This document shows, in pieces, positions 8,191 through 16,862 of a stretch of DNA of 64,000 nt. The position numbers and the translations under genes were made by a program. Position 1 is the stretch's first letter. Each line of letters begins with the position of its first letter. The notes under the pieces are model-generated. The model did not search any database, was not told where the DNA came from, and saw only the letters and a list, made by a program, of their open reading frames with translations. This DNA is from Bog-756 sp963835465 (GTDB lineage: Bacteria > Actinomycetota > Acidimicrobiia > Acidimicrobiales > RAAP-2): NCBI GenBank assembly GCA_963835465.1, contig CAWIFR010000001.1, positions 186,001 to 250,000 of the forward strand. Direction: 5' to 3'.

Positions 8191-9216
8191 TCACATCCCG
8201 CCATTGTGACCGCTCCGCATGGCGTCGATGGTGGACACCGCGGGCGGGCCCGATCCAGCCCCCGTCGCCTCACCCGCTCCGGTCTCGGCGGCCACCGCCT
8301 CGGCCGTACGGGCCAGGCCCTCCTGGAGACCGGTGGTCGGCTCCCATCCGAGGGCCGTCCGGGCCAGGGAGATGTCGGGACGTCGGCGGGTGGGATCGTC
8401 GACGGGAAGGGGCAGGTGGACGATGGGTGAGGCCGATCCCAGCAGGTCGACCACCGTCTGGGCCAGCTCCAGAACCGTGTACTCGTCGGGATTGCCGATG
8501 TTGACGGGACCGGTCAGGTCCGAGTCGAACAGCGCGATCAGCCCGCGCACCTCGTCGTCCACATAGCAGAGGCTCCGGGTCTGGCTCCCGTCGCCATAGA
8601 CGGTCAGCGGTTCACCCTGGAGCGCCTGCACGAGAAAGTTCGAGACCACCCGTCCGTCGTCAGGACGGAGTCGGGGCCCGTACGTGTTGAAGATCCGGAC
8701 GATGGTGACATCGGTGCCCAGCTGCCGGTGGTGGGCCATGGTGAGCGCCTCGGCGAACCGTTTGGCCTCGTCGTAGACGCTCCTCGGCCCGACCGAGTTG
8801 ACGTGGCCCCAGTACGACTCGGTCTGCGGATGGACCTCGGGGTCGCCGTAGACCTCACTGGTCGACGCCAGCAGGTAACGGGCCCCGTGCCGTCGAGCCA
8901 GTTCGAGGCTCCGGCGGGTTCCCTCACTTCCCACGGCCAGCGTCTCGAGTGGTCGGGCGAGGTAGTCGGGCGGCGAGGCCGGGCTGGCCAGGTTGAACAC
9001 GCCGTTCACGGCACCGTCGATGGGCAGCGACCTGGTGATGTCGGCCTCCACCAGGGTGAAGCCGGGTCGGTCGTGGAGATGGGCCACGTTGGTCCGGCGA
9101 CCGGTCGAGAAGTCGTCGACGCACACCACCTGGTCCCCTCGGGCCAGCAGCTGGTCGCAGAGGTGCGATCCGAGGAACCCCCCGCCGCCCAGCACGACGA
9201 GCCGCCCGGTCACCAC
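8191..9216 (-). CDS. UDP-glucuronate decarboxylase (UDP-xylose synthase type)
   Basis: 341 residues of extended SDR fold. The N-terminus LVVLGGGGFLGSHLCDQLL binds NAD; the stretch ASPASPPDYLARPLETL and the catalytic region YWGHVNSVGPRSVYDEAKR (with YxxxK) are diagnostic of UXS enzymes, which oxidise and decarboxylate UDP-glucuronate to UDP-xylose. RIFNTYGPRLRPDDGRVVS and QTRSLCYVDD follow as expected. The gene is 27 bp downstream of UDP-glucose dehydrogenase, so the pair converts UDP-glucose to UDP-glucuronate and then UDP-xylose. The last 35 residues are low-complexity Ala/Gly/Thr and not part of the fold. Confidence 0.9.
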   Translation of the reverse strand: MVTGRLVVLGGGGFLGSHLCDQLLARGDQVVCVDDFSTGRRTNVAHLHDRPGFTLVEADITRSLPIDGAVNGVFNLASPASPPDYLARPLETLAVGSEGTRRSLELARRHGARYLLASTSEVYGDPEVHPQTESYWGHVNSVGPRSVYDEAKRFAEALTMAHHRQLGTDVTIVRIFNTYGPRLRPDDGRVVSNFLVQALQGEPLTVYGDGSQTRSLCYVDDEVRGLIALFDSDLTGPVNIGNPDEYTVLELAQTVVDLLGSASPIVHLPLPVDDPTRRRPDISLARTALGWEPTTGLQEGLARTAEAVAAETGAGEATGAGSGPPAVSTIDAMRSGHNGGM

Positions 9217-9243
9217 CGGATCACGCCGGGGACGGGCGGACGG

Positions 9244-10635
9244 TCACCGTCGGCCGATGCCTGTGTAGTCGAAGCCGATGCGACGGAGCTGGGCCGGGTC
9301 GAGCAGGTTGCGGGCGTCCACCACGACCGGGGCGCTCATGGCGTCGTGCACCTTGGCAAAGTCGAGCCACCGGAACTCATCCCACTCGGTGAGCACCACG
9401 GTCACCACGGCGCCACGGCTGGCCGCGTAGGCGTCGGGGTAGGCCCGGACCCGTCGGGAGGGGTCAGGGTCCCCGTCGGCCATTTCCCACTCGGCCAGTC
9501 CCTCGACGACGGTCGAATCCTGACCGAGGGGCACGTCGACGGTGGGGTCGAAGGCCTGCACGATGGCTCCCTCCGCCACCAGGCGCTGTACCACCTCCAC
9601 CGCGGGTGAATTGCGCAGATCGTCGGTGCCGGCCTTGAAGGTGAGCCCCCACACGGCGACGATCGCTCCCTCGAGCCCACCCCCGACCGCAGTGCGGACC
9701 TTGGTCACCACACGCTCGAACTGCTCGTCGTTGGTGGCGATGGCCCCCTTCAGGAAGGAGAAGTCGTAGCCAGCTTGCTCGGCGATGTGGACCAGCGCCC
9801 GGGTGTCCTTGGGCAGGCAGCTCCCCCCCCAACCCGGGCCCGGTCGCAAGTACTCGAAACCGATCCTCTTGTCGTAGCCCAATCCGAGGATCACGTCCCG
9901 GACATCGGCCCCGACCGCCTCGCACAGCCCGGCCACGGCGTTCACAAAGCTCAGCTTGGTGGCCAGGAAGGCGTTGGATGCGTATTTGATGGTCTCCGCC
10001 GTGGCCGCGTCGGTGATCAGCAGGGGGGCGTGGGTACCCGAGAACAGGTCGCCCACCTTGGCCGCGGCCGACTGGTCGTCGGCCCCGACGACGATGCGCT
10101 CGGGGTGCAGGCTGTCCGGGACCGCTGTGCCCTCCCGCAGGAACTCGGGGTTGGACACCACCTGCACATCGGACCGACCGAGGACCCGCTCGACCACCAT
10201 GGTGGAGCCGACGGGCACGGTCGACTTGTTGACGATGACCGTGCCGGGCACGAGCAGCGGCCCGATCTCCTTGGCCACGGCCTCCACATAGGAGAGGTCG
10301 GCCGAGCCGTCGTCTCCCTGGGGGGTGGGCACGCACAGGAAGACGAACTCGGCGCCCTGCACCGCCGCCGAGGCGCCGACCACGAAGCGCAGGCGCCCGG
10401 CCTCCTGGCCCTCGCGCACCAACTCCTCGAGATGATCCTCCACGATGGGCACCTTCCCCTGCTGGAGCATGGCCACCTTGGCAGGGTCAGCGTCCCCGCA
10501 GGTCACCCGATGGCCGAGGTGGGCCAACGTGGCTGCCGTGGGCAGCCCCACGTAGCCCACGCCGATGACGGCGATGGTGTGGCCCTGTCCGTGGGCCAGG
10601 ACCCGCACTGGCGCCCCAACCTGGCCGAATCGCAC
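9244..10635 (-). CDS. UDP-glucose 6-dehydrogenase
   Basis: NAD-dependent oxidation of UDP-glucose to UDP-glucuronate. IAVIGVGYVGLPTAATLAHLG is the Rossmann site, FLCVPTPQGDDGSADLSYVE and NKSTVPVGST follow, and PGPGWGGSCLPKD contains the catalytic cysteine; the C-terminal UDP-binding domain includes AVWGLTFKAGTDDLRNSP. Start choice is uncertain: GTG 10635 has GGAG 6 bases upstream, GTG 10608 is closer to the domain, and the frame is open to a TTG at 10749 with Gly/Pro-rich residues unlike the family. It lies directly upstream of the UDP-glucuronate decarboxylase on the same strand. Confidence 0.9.
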   Translation of the reverse strand: MRFGQVGAPVRVLAHGQGHTIAVIGVGYVGLPTAATLAHLGHRVTCGDADPAKVAMLQQGKVPIVEDHLEELVREGQEAGRLRFVVGASAAVQGAEFVFLCVPTPQGDDGSADLSYVEAVAKEIGPLLVPGTVIVNKSTVPVGSTMVVERVLGRSDVQVVSNPEFLREGTAVPDSLHPERIVVGADDQSAAAKVGDLFSGTHAPLLITDAATAETIKYASNAFLATKLSFVNAVAGLCEAVGADVRDVILGLGYDKRIGFEYLRPGPGWGGSCLPKDTRALVHIAEQAGYDFSFLKGAIATNDEQFERVVTKVRTAVGGGLEGAIVAVWGLTFKAGTDDLRNSPAVEVVQRLVAEGAIVQAFDPTVDVPLGQDSTVVEGLAEWEMADGDPDPSRRVRAYPDAYAASRGAVVTVVLTEWDEFRWLDFAKVHDAMSAPVVVDARNLLDPAQLRRIGFDYTGIGRR

Positions 10636-10925
10636 GCCGGGCTCCGACGGCGGCTCCGACGCGGGCCGTCCCCCCGAAGGGTGGCCTGACCCGCCGAACA
10701 CGCCGGCGATCAACGACAACACTGACTGGATCCTGACTTCACTGGGCAACCATCCTTGGGCCGGGCCGACCTACTCCATGTCGGCTCATTCGCGCCCATC
10801 CTGAAGCGGCCAGGCGCCCCGGTGCGTGGCGGCAGGACCGGCCCGACGGCGGCCATGGCCGAAGAGCGCCCGGTCGGAGCACCCTCGGTGACCCCGTCCC
10901 AACCCCAACCGTCGGCCCCGGGGCC

Positions 10926-11879
10926 TCACTGCGGATCGTCGGCCGGTAGGGCGCTCACCAGGCGTCCGAGGGCGTCGGTCCATTCCGGCAGCAGGGGGAG
11001 GCCAGAGAGGCGCAGTGCGGCGTTGTCGAGCCTCGAGTTGGCGGGACGGGGGGCGGGGCGGGGCGGGTCCAGCTCGGCGGTGGTGATGGGCTCGACTCGG
11101 TCGGGGACGAGCCCAGCGGCGGCCAGCGTGGCCCGGGCGAATCCGAACCAGGTGGTCTCACCCTGGTTGGTGACGTGGAACGTGCCGGGTCGCCGGTCCA
11201 GGGCCAGACGGACCAACGCCGCAGCCAGGTCGGCGGTGAAGGTCGGGCACCCGTGCTGGTCGTCGACGAAGCGAAGGATGCTGTCCGGACTGGAGCGGGC
11301 CAGTCGGAGCACGGTCTTGACCATGTTGGCGCCGTGCGCCCCACTGACCCACGCCGTTCGGACGATGGTGGCCGAGGGGCCGGCCACGGCATGGACCTCC
11401 AGCTCCCCGCCCAGTTTGCTCCGACCGTAGACCGAGCGTGGGCCGGGCTGGTCCCATTCGACATACGGTCGGTCGAGGGTGCCGTCGAAGACGTAGTCGG
11501 TGGAGACGTAGACCAGATGGGCACCAGCGGCGGCGGCGGCCTCGGCCATGTTGCGGGTGCCCAGGGCATTGACGGCGAAGGCCGTGTCCGGGTCGGACTC
11601 GCAGGCGTCGACTGCGGTGTAGGCCCCTCCGTGCAGCACGAGGTCGGGCCGGAACGCGTCGACAGCCGCCCGGACCGCGGTGCGGTCGGACACGTCCAGG
11701 GTGTCGATGTCGGTCGAGAGGACCTCGAAGGTCCCACGGTCGACGGGGCCGAGGATCCTGGACGCCGAACCACCCGCAGCGGCGCCACCGTCGGGCACCC
11801 GCCCGGCCAGCACGTCACGGAGGTCCCGCCCCAGCTGCCCGTTCCCACCGGTGAGCAGCACCCGCAGCGGGCGGTTCAC
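10926..11879 (-). CDS. rmlD: dTDP-4-dehydrorhamnose reductase RmlD
   Basis: Last step of dTDP-L-rhamnose synthesis. The GTG at 11877-11879 overlaps the rmlB stop as GTGA and starts VNRPLRVLLTGGNGQLGRDL, the NADPH site; SDRTAVRAAVDAFRPDLVLH, YTAVDACESD, YVSTDYVFDG and YGRSKLGGE (YxxxK) are classic RmlD signatures, with VRTAWVSG later. About 317 residues. rmlB is immediately upstream; rmlA and rmlC are not recognisable in this window, so the pathway must be completed elsewhere. The product would feed the WbbL-like transferase. Confidence 0.93.
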   Translation of the reverse strand: MNRPLRVLLTGGNGQLGRDLRDVLAGRVPDGGAAAGGSASRILGPVDRGTFEVLSTDIDTLDVSDRTAVRAAVDAFRPDLVLHGGAYTAVDACESDPDTAFAVNALGTRNMAEAAAAAGAHLVYVSTDYVFDGTLDRPYVEWDQPGPRSVYGRSKLGGELEVHAVAGPSATIVRTAWVSGAHGANMVKTVLRLARSSPDSILRFVDDQHGCPTFTADLAAALVRLALDRRPGTFHVTNQGETTWFGFARATLAAAGLVPDRVEPITTAELDPPRPAPRPANSRLDNAALRLSGLPLLPEWTDALGRLVSALPADDPQ

Positions 11880-12907
11880 GAACCCGAAGTGGATCCCGCG
11901 GGTGGATCGGCCGACCAGGACCCCTCGACCACCGGGGCGCGGTCCCGGAGCGGCTCCCACCAGCTCCGGTTGGCGGCGTACCACGCCACCGTGTCGGCCA
12001 GGCCCTGCTCGAAGGGAACCGTCGGCTCCCAGCCCAACTCACGCCGGATCTTCGACGAGTCGAGCAGGTACCGACGGTCGTGACTCGGGCGATCCGGCAC
12101 GATCTCCTTCAGGCTCTGCGGCTTGCCGGTGGCGGTGAGGACGGCGTCAGCGATCTCCTCGATGCTGGCCTCGACCCCGCTTCCGACGTTGTAGGTCTCT
12201 CCCACCACCCCATGCTGGAGAACCAGCTCCACTGCCCGGCAGTGGTCGTCGACGTGCAGCCACTCCCGTCGGTTCTGGGTGGACGCGTACAGAGGGAGGG
12301 GCAGATCGTCGAGGGCCTTGGCCGTGAACAGCGGGATGACCTTTTCGGGAAATTGGTACGGGCCGTAGTTGTTACAGCAGTTGGTGATGGTGGCGGGGAG
12401 GGCGAACGTCTCCACATAGGCCCGCACGGCGTGATCGGCGCCGGCCTTGGAGGCGTTGTACGGCGTGCGGGGCCGGTAGGGGGTCTCCTCAGTGAAGACC
12501 TCGTCGGAGTCGAGCGGCAGGTCGCCGTAGACCTCGCAGGTGGAGATGTGGTGAAACCGCGTCACTCCGTGTCGGCGGGCCGCCTCGGCCAGCGTCTGCG
12601 TACCGAGGACGTTGGTCCGGAAGAACCTCGCCGGATCGAGGATGGCCAGGCTGTTATGGGATTCCGCGGCGAAATTGACGATGATATCGATCTCGTGGGT
12701 GGCCAGGGTCTTCGCCACCACTTCGAGGTCGCCGATGTCACCTTGGACAAAGGTGATGCGGTCCTCGACGTCGGCCAGGTTGGGCCGGTTGCCCGCGTAG
12801 GTCAGTACGTCGAACGCCACCACCTGGTCCCCGGGGTGGTGCTCGACCCAGTACCGCACGAAGTTCGATCCGATGAAGCCGGCTCCACCGGTCACAAGTA
12901 GTCGCAT
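11876..12907 (-). CDS. rmlB: dTDP-glucose 4,6-dehydratase RmlB, variant active site
   Basis: 343 residues beginning LLVTGGAGFIGSNFVRY with ATG at 12907. FDVLTYAGNRPNL, NNYGPYQFPEKVIPLF and NRREWLHVDDHCRAV identify the RmlB family, and YNASKAG supplies YxxxK. Two deviations stand out. The usual STDEVYG reads STCEVYG, so the aspartate that acts with Glu in the dehydration step is a cysteine, and the usual ESHVDRSI reads ESHNSLAI. The product is still probably a 4-keto-6-deoxy NDP-sugar, but substrate or mechanism could differ. It is coupled to rmlD. About 75 bp separate it from birA upstream. Confidence 0.87.
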   Translation of the reverse strand: MRLLVTGGAGFIGSNFVRYWVEHHPGDQVVAFDVLTYAGNRPNLADVEDRITFVQGDIGDLEVVAKTLATHEIDIIVNFAAESHNSLAILDPARFFRTNVLGTQTLAEAARRHGVTRFHHISTCEVYGDLPLDSDEVFTEETPYRPRTPYNASKAGADHAVRAYVETFALPATITNCCNNYGPYQFPEKVIPLFTAKALDDLPLPLYASTQNRREWLHVDDHCRAVELVLQHGVVGETYNVGSGVEASIEEIADAVLTATGKPQSLKEIVPDRPSHDRRYLLDSSKIRRELGWEPTVPFEQGLADTVAWYAANRSWWEPLRDRAPVVEGSWSADPPAGSTSGS

Positions 12908-12984
12908 GATCCGGCAATGTTAGCCATCGCCGACCGTCCGCTGGAATGCCGGGCTCCTCACGAGCACGGGCGCCCCAGGCCCCC

Positions 12985-13773
12985 TCAGCCAGAAGGCCGG
13001 ACGTGGATCACGTCTCCGGCCACCACGGTCCTGATCCCACCCCCTTCCACCTGCACCACCAGATGGCCCTCCGGGGTCACGTCCACCGCCCTACCCTCGA
13101 AGGTGGCATCGGCGAGTTCGACCCGGACCGGCATGCCGATGGTGACGCAGCGGATCCGGAGTTCCGCGGCCTGGCGGGTGCGCCCGATCGGCGTGTCCAG
13201 GTCGACGAGGCGAGGTTCGAGGGCCCTGAGCAGGGCTTCCAACACCTCGATCCGGTCCACGGCATGTCCCGCCTGCTGGCGCAGGGAGGTGGCGGACCCC
13301 TGGAGTTCGGCAGGCAGATCCGTGTCGGCGGCCGGCCAGTTCACATTGATTCCGATACCGACGACGATGGCCGGCCGCCCCGCCGGCGGAGCCGCCACCG
13401 GGGCCACGTCGGCCTCGGCCAGGACGCCGGCCACCTTGCGCCCGTCCCCTCCCAGCAGGTCGTTCGGCCACTTGACCCCCAGCCGGAGGCCGGCGACCGC
13501 TTCGGCGGCGTCGGCGGCGGCCAGGCAGACCACGGCGCTGGCCAGGTGCCGGTGGGCGACGGGGAGGTCGGGGCGGAGAAGAACCGAGGCCAGGAGATTG
13601 GCCCCGGACGGCGCCTCCCAGCGGCGACCCAGCCGGCCCCGGCCGGCGCTCTGGTGCTCGGCCACGGCCACGACCCCGTCGGGGGCGCCGGCACGGGCCT
13701 CATCCAGCAGATACCGATTGGTCGAATCGATGGACCCGAAGTGCCGGATGTCCGTGAACCGAGCGCCCGGCAT
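12985..13773 (-). CDS. birA: Biotin-[acetyl-CoA-carboxylase] ligase BirA
   Basis: Activates biotin as biotinyl-5'-AMP and attaches it to the lysine of biotin carboxyl carrier domains. Motifs are STNRYLLDEA, the biotin/AMP loop SAGRGRLGRRW, KWPNDLL with the catalytic lysine, and GIGINVNWP; the C-terminal domain ends VVAGDVIHVR. About 262 residues from ATG 13773; a GTG three codons upstream is possible. There is no N-terminal helix-turn-helix, so it is a ligase-only BirA and cannot be a biotin repressor itself. It is divergent from the acyl-CoA carboxylase gene, its likely substrate, across a 10-bp palindrome. Confidence 0.93.
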   Translation of the reverse strand: MPGARFTDIRHFGSIDSTNRYLLDEARAGAPDGVVAVAEHQSAGRGRLGRRWEAPSGANLLASVLLRPDLPVAHRHLASAVVCLAAADAAEAVAGLRLGVKWPNDLLGGDGRKVAGVLAEADVAPVAAPPAGRPAIVVGIGINVNWPAADTDLPAELQGSATSLRQQAGHAVDRIEVLEALLRALEPRLVDLDTPIGRTRQAAELRIRCVTIGMPVRVELADATFEGRAVDVTPEGHLVVQVEGGGIRTVVAGDVIHVRPSG

Positions 13774-13813
13774 GGCACACACCCTACGGGCCGTGACAGT
13801 GTTAGAGCGCCTG

Positions 13814-13835
13814 GGAGCGACGCCAGCGTCGCTCC
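13814..13835. promoter_or_regulatory. Perfect 10-bp palindrome between birA and the carboxylase gene
   Basis: GGAGCGACGC-CA-GCGTCGCTCC sits in the divergent spacer, 41 bp before birA and just before the carboxylase start. It could be an operator for a separate repressor of either gene or an RNA hairpin in the carboxylase leader. Which one cannot be told from sequence. Confidence 0.45.
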
Positions 13836-13868
13836 TGTGCCATGTCCGACGAATTCGAAAGGCGCAGC

Positions 13869-15650
13869 GTGCTGAAGAAGGTTCTCATCGCCAACCGGGG
13901 GGAGATCGCTGTACGGGTCATTCGGACCTGTAGGGAGCTAGGGGTGGCCACGGTCGCCGTCTACTCCGACCTCGACCGTGACGCGCTCCATGTCCGGCTC
14001 GCCGACGAGTCCTATTCGCTTGGTGGGCAGACGGCGGCGGAGAGCTACCTGAACACCGAGGCCATCCTGGACGTCATCGAGCGAAGCGGGGCTGACGCCG
14101 TCCATCCCGGCTACGGCTTCTTCTCCGAGAACACCGACTTCGCCCGGGCCATCACCGAGCGGGGGGTCACCTTCATCGGTCCACCGCCCGGGGCCATCGA
14201 GGTGATGGGCGACAAGATCAGCTCGCGCCATGCCGCTGAGCGGGCCGGGGTCTCTGGGGTGCCCGGTCGGTCCGAGGTGCTTGCCTCGCCCGACGAGGTG
14301 ACCGCCTTCGGCAACGAGTTCGGATGGCCGGTGGCCATCAAGGCTGCCTACGGCGGCGGCGGGCGGGGCATGAAGGTCGTCGATGGGCCCGACGCGGCGG
14401 CCGAGGCCCTGGAGTCGGCCATGCGAGAGTCCTTGGCCTACTTCGGGCGGGACGAGTGCTACGTCGAGCGGTACCTCGCCTGGCCTCGGCACGTGGAGAT
14501 GCAGATCATCGCCGACACCCACGGGAACACCCTGTGGCTGGGCGAACGCGACTGCTCGGCCCAACGGCGCCATCAGAAGCTGGTGGAGGAGAGCCCGGCC
14601 CCCAACTTCCCCGACGAGGTTCGCCGGGCCATGGGCGAGGCGTCGGTCAAGGTGGCCGAGGCCTGCGGGTACGTGAATGCCGGTACCGTCGAGTTCCTCT
14701 ACCAGGACGGGGAGTTCTTCTTCCTGGAAATGAACACCCGGCTCCAGGTGGAGCACCCGGTGACCGAGTTGGTCACCGGCCTCGACCTGGTGGAGTGGCA
14801 GCTGCGGGTGGCGGCCGGGGAGCCTCTCGGGTTCGCCCAGGACGACGTGCAGCGCAACGGCCATGCCATCGAGGTCCGCATCAATGCCGAGAACCCGGCG
14901 GGCGGGGCGTTCACGCCCTCCCCGGGCACCATCTCGCGCTTCCTCGAGCCGGGCGGACCCGGAGTACGCCTGGACGCCGGGTACGGCTCGGGCGACACGG
15001 TCAGCCAGTTCTACGACAACCTGGTGGCCAAGCTGGTGGTCTGGGGCCACGACCGGGAGGCGGCCCGGCGCCGGATGTTGCGGGCCATCGACGAGACGGT
15101 GATCGACGGGGTGGCCACCACCCTGCCCGCCGACGTGGCCATCCTCTCCCACCCCGACTTCATCGCCGGCGAGCACTCCACCAACTGGGTCGAGCAGACC
15201 CTCGATCTCTCCGGAGTGGTGTCGGGCGGGGCCGAGGTCCCGCCGGCGCCGGCCGACGCCGACGGCGAGGCGGTTCCCCGGGTGCTGCGGGACGTCACCG
15301 CCGAGGTCGACGGGCGGCGCTACCAAGTCAAGCTCTGGGTCCCCGATCTCGGTGAGGCGGTGGTGAGCCCGGGGGCAGGCGGTGGCGCCCGTGGAGCGGG
15401 TCCGAAGCGGCCCAAGGCGGCCGCTTCGGGCGCCGGTTCGGGCACCGTGGCCGTCCCCATGCAGGGAACAATCGTGAAGGTGCTGGTCGCCGAGGGCGAC
15501 ACCGTCGAGGTGGGCCAGACGGTCTGTGTCCTGGAGGCTATGAAGATGGAGAACAACGTCAATGCCGAGAAGGCCGGCACGGTCAAAGAGGTCCGGGTCG
15601 CAGCCGGCGAGTCGGTCGGACCCGGCGACGTCATCGCCGTGATCGAGTAG
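13869..15650 (+). CDS. Acetyl/propionyl-CoA carboxylase alpha chain (biotin carboxylase + BCCP)
   Basis: Carboxylates its own biotin with bicarbonate and ATP for transfer to an acyl-CoA by a separate beta chain not seen here. I prefer GTG 13869 (VLKKVLIANRGEIAVRVIR) because AAAGG lies about 8 bases upstream and most homologues start here; ATG 13842 in frame has no Shine-Dalgarno and follows a hairpin. Biotin carboxylase motifs are HPGYGFFSENTDFA, the Gly-rich ATP loop YGGGGRGMK, ERDCSAQRRHQKLVEE, EMNTRLQVEHPVTE, then the BCCP domain with EAMKMEN as biotinyl-lysine site. An Ala/Gly linker joins them. It resembles mycobacterial AccA3 in architecture and neighbourhood. Confidence 0.93.
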   Translation: MLKKVLIANRGEIAVRVIRTCRELGVATVAVYSDLDRDALHVRLADESYSLGGQTAAESYLNTEAILDVIERSGADAVHPGYGFFSENTDFARAITERGVTFIGPPPGAIEVMGDKISSRHAAERAGVSGVPGRSEVLASPDEVTAFGNEFGWPVAIKAAYGGGGRGMKVVDGPDAAAEALESAMRESLAYFGRDECYVERYLAWPRHVEMQIIADTHGNTLWLGERDCSAQRRHQKLVEESPAPNFPDEVRRAMGEASVKVAEACGYVNAGTVEFLYQDGEFFFLEMNTRLQVEHPVTELVTGLDLVEWQLRVAAGEPLGFAQDDVQRNGHAIEVRINAENPAGGAFTPSPGTISRFLEPGGPGVRLDAGYGSGDTVSQFYDNLVAKLVVWGHDREAARRRMLRAIDETVIDGVATTLPADVAILSHPDFIAGEHSTNWVEQTLDLSGVVSGGAEVPPAPADADGEAVPRVLRDVTAEVDGRRYQVKLWVPDLGEAVVSPGAGGGARGAGPKRPKAAASGAGSGTVAVPMQGTIVKVLVAEGDTVEVGQTVCVLEAMKMENNVNAEKAGTVKEVRVAAGESVGPGDVIAVIE

Positions 15651-15666
15651 CGGGTCCGTCGAGTCC

Positions 15667-16842
15667 GTGGTCGCAGTGTCCACCCTGAAGGACGGTGCCC
15701 GGGCGGCGATCGACAGCCAACTCTCCTCACTGATCGAGCTCAGCCACACCATCCACGACCACCCCGAGACCTCGTTCGAGGAGGAACGGGCCGCGGCCTG
15801 GACGGCGGACGCCCTCGAAGCCGGCGGGTTCACCGTCACCAGGGGCACTGCCGGCCTGCCCACCGCGTTCGTGGCTGAAGTGGGCTCAGGTCCGATGGTC
15901 CTCGCCGTGTGCGCCGAGTATGACGCCCTTCCCGGCGTCGGCCACGCGTGCGGCCACAACATCATCGCCGCCTCGGCTGTCGGGGCCGGCATCGGCCTGG
16001 CCGGTCTGGCGGACCAGTTGGACCTGACCGTCCGGGTGCTGGGCACTCCGGCCGAGGAGGGCGGCGGCGGCAAGATCACGATGCTGGAGGACGGCGTCTT
16101 CGATGACGTCCACGCCGCCATGATGATCCACCCGTGGTCCACCGAGCGCCTCCAGGGCACCTGCCTGGCCGTCTCCCACTTCGACATCACCTTCACCGGC
16201 AAGAGCGCCCACGCCTCGGCTGCACCCTTCGAGGGGATCAATGCCGGGGACGCCATGGCCATCGCCCAGGTGGCCATCGGGATGCTCCGCCAGCAGTTCC
16301 GTCCGGGCGATCAGGTCCACGGCATCACCACCTACGGCGGGCAAGCGGCCAACATCATCCCCGAGTCGGTCACCGGTCGGTTCATGTGCCGGTCCACCTC
16401 ATTGGACGGGTTGACGGTCCTGGAGCCCCGGATCATGGCGTGCTTCGAGGCCGGTGCACTGGCCACCGGGGCGTCCTTCACCCGCCGCGACCTGGCCCCG
16501 GTCTACTCGCACATGGAGAGCGACCCAGACCTCTTGGCCCTGTACCGGCCCAACGCCGAGGCCCTCGGGCGCGACTTCTCCCTCGACGACCAGCTGATCC
16601 CACGGCCTACGTTCTCCACCGACATGGCCAACGTCTCACTGGCCGTGCCCACCATCCACCCCCTGGTGCGCATCGAGTCGGGCGGATCGGTCAACCACCA
16701 GCCTGAGTTCGCCGCGGCCTGCGTGACCCCCTCCGCCGATGCTGCGGTGCGAGACGGTGCGCTGGCCATGGCTTGGACGGCGATCGACGCGGCCCAGCCG
16801 GGCGAGCTACGGGACCGCCTACTGGCCGGCCGATCGTCCTGA
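15667..16842 (+). CDS. M20-family amidohydrolase (AbgB/M20D-like)
   Basis: 391-residue metallo-amidohydrolase, 16 bp after the carboxylase gene and probably in its operon. ELSHTIHDHPETSFEE, AEYDALPGVGHACGHN (metal ligands Asp, His, Cys/His region), GTPAEEGGGGK (catalytic Glu) and the dimerisation segment TFTGKSAHASAAPFEGINA identify the M20D group that cleaves N-acyl or aminobenzoyl-glutamate amides. No signal peptide is seen. The start is GTG 15667 or the GTG at 15676; neither has a clear ribosome site, consistent with coupling to the gene in front. The substrate is unknown. Confidence 0.85.
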   Translation: MVAVSTLKDGARAAIDSQLSSLIELSHTIHDHPETSFEEERAAAWTADALEAGGFTVTRGTAGLPTAFVAEVGSGPMVLAVCAEYDALPGVGHACGHNIIAASAVGAGIGLAGLADQLDLTVRVLGTPAEEGGGGKITMLEDGVFDDVHAAMMIHPWSTERLQGTCLAVSHFDITFTGKSAHASAAPFEGINAGDAMAIAQVAIGMLRQQFRPGDQVHGITTYGGQAANIIPESVTGRFMCRSTSLDGLTVLEPRIMACFEAGALATGASFTRRDLAPVYSHMESDPDLLALYRPNAEALGRDFSLDDQLIPRPTFSTDMANVSLAVPTIHPLVRIESGGSVNHQPEFAAACVTPSADAAVRDGALAMAWTAIDAAQPGELRDRLLAGRSS

Positions 16843-16862
16843 GTCCCGGCCCGGTCCCCCGG

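Noticed and set aside
13938..16277. 779-codon open frame on the minus strand
   Set aside because: It is antisense to the biotin carboxylase and amidohydrolase and is rich in Pro, Arg and His without domains.
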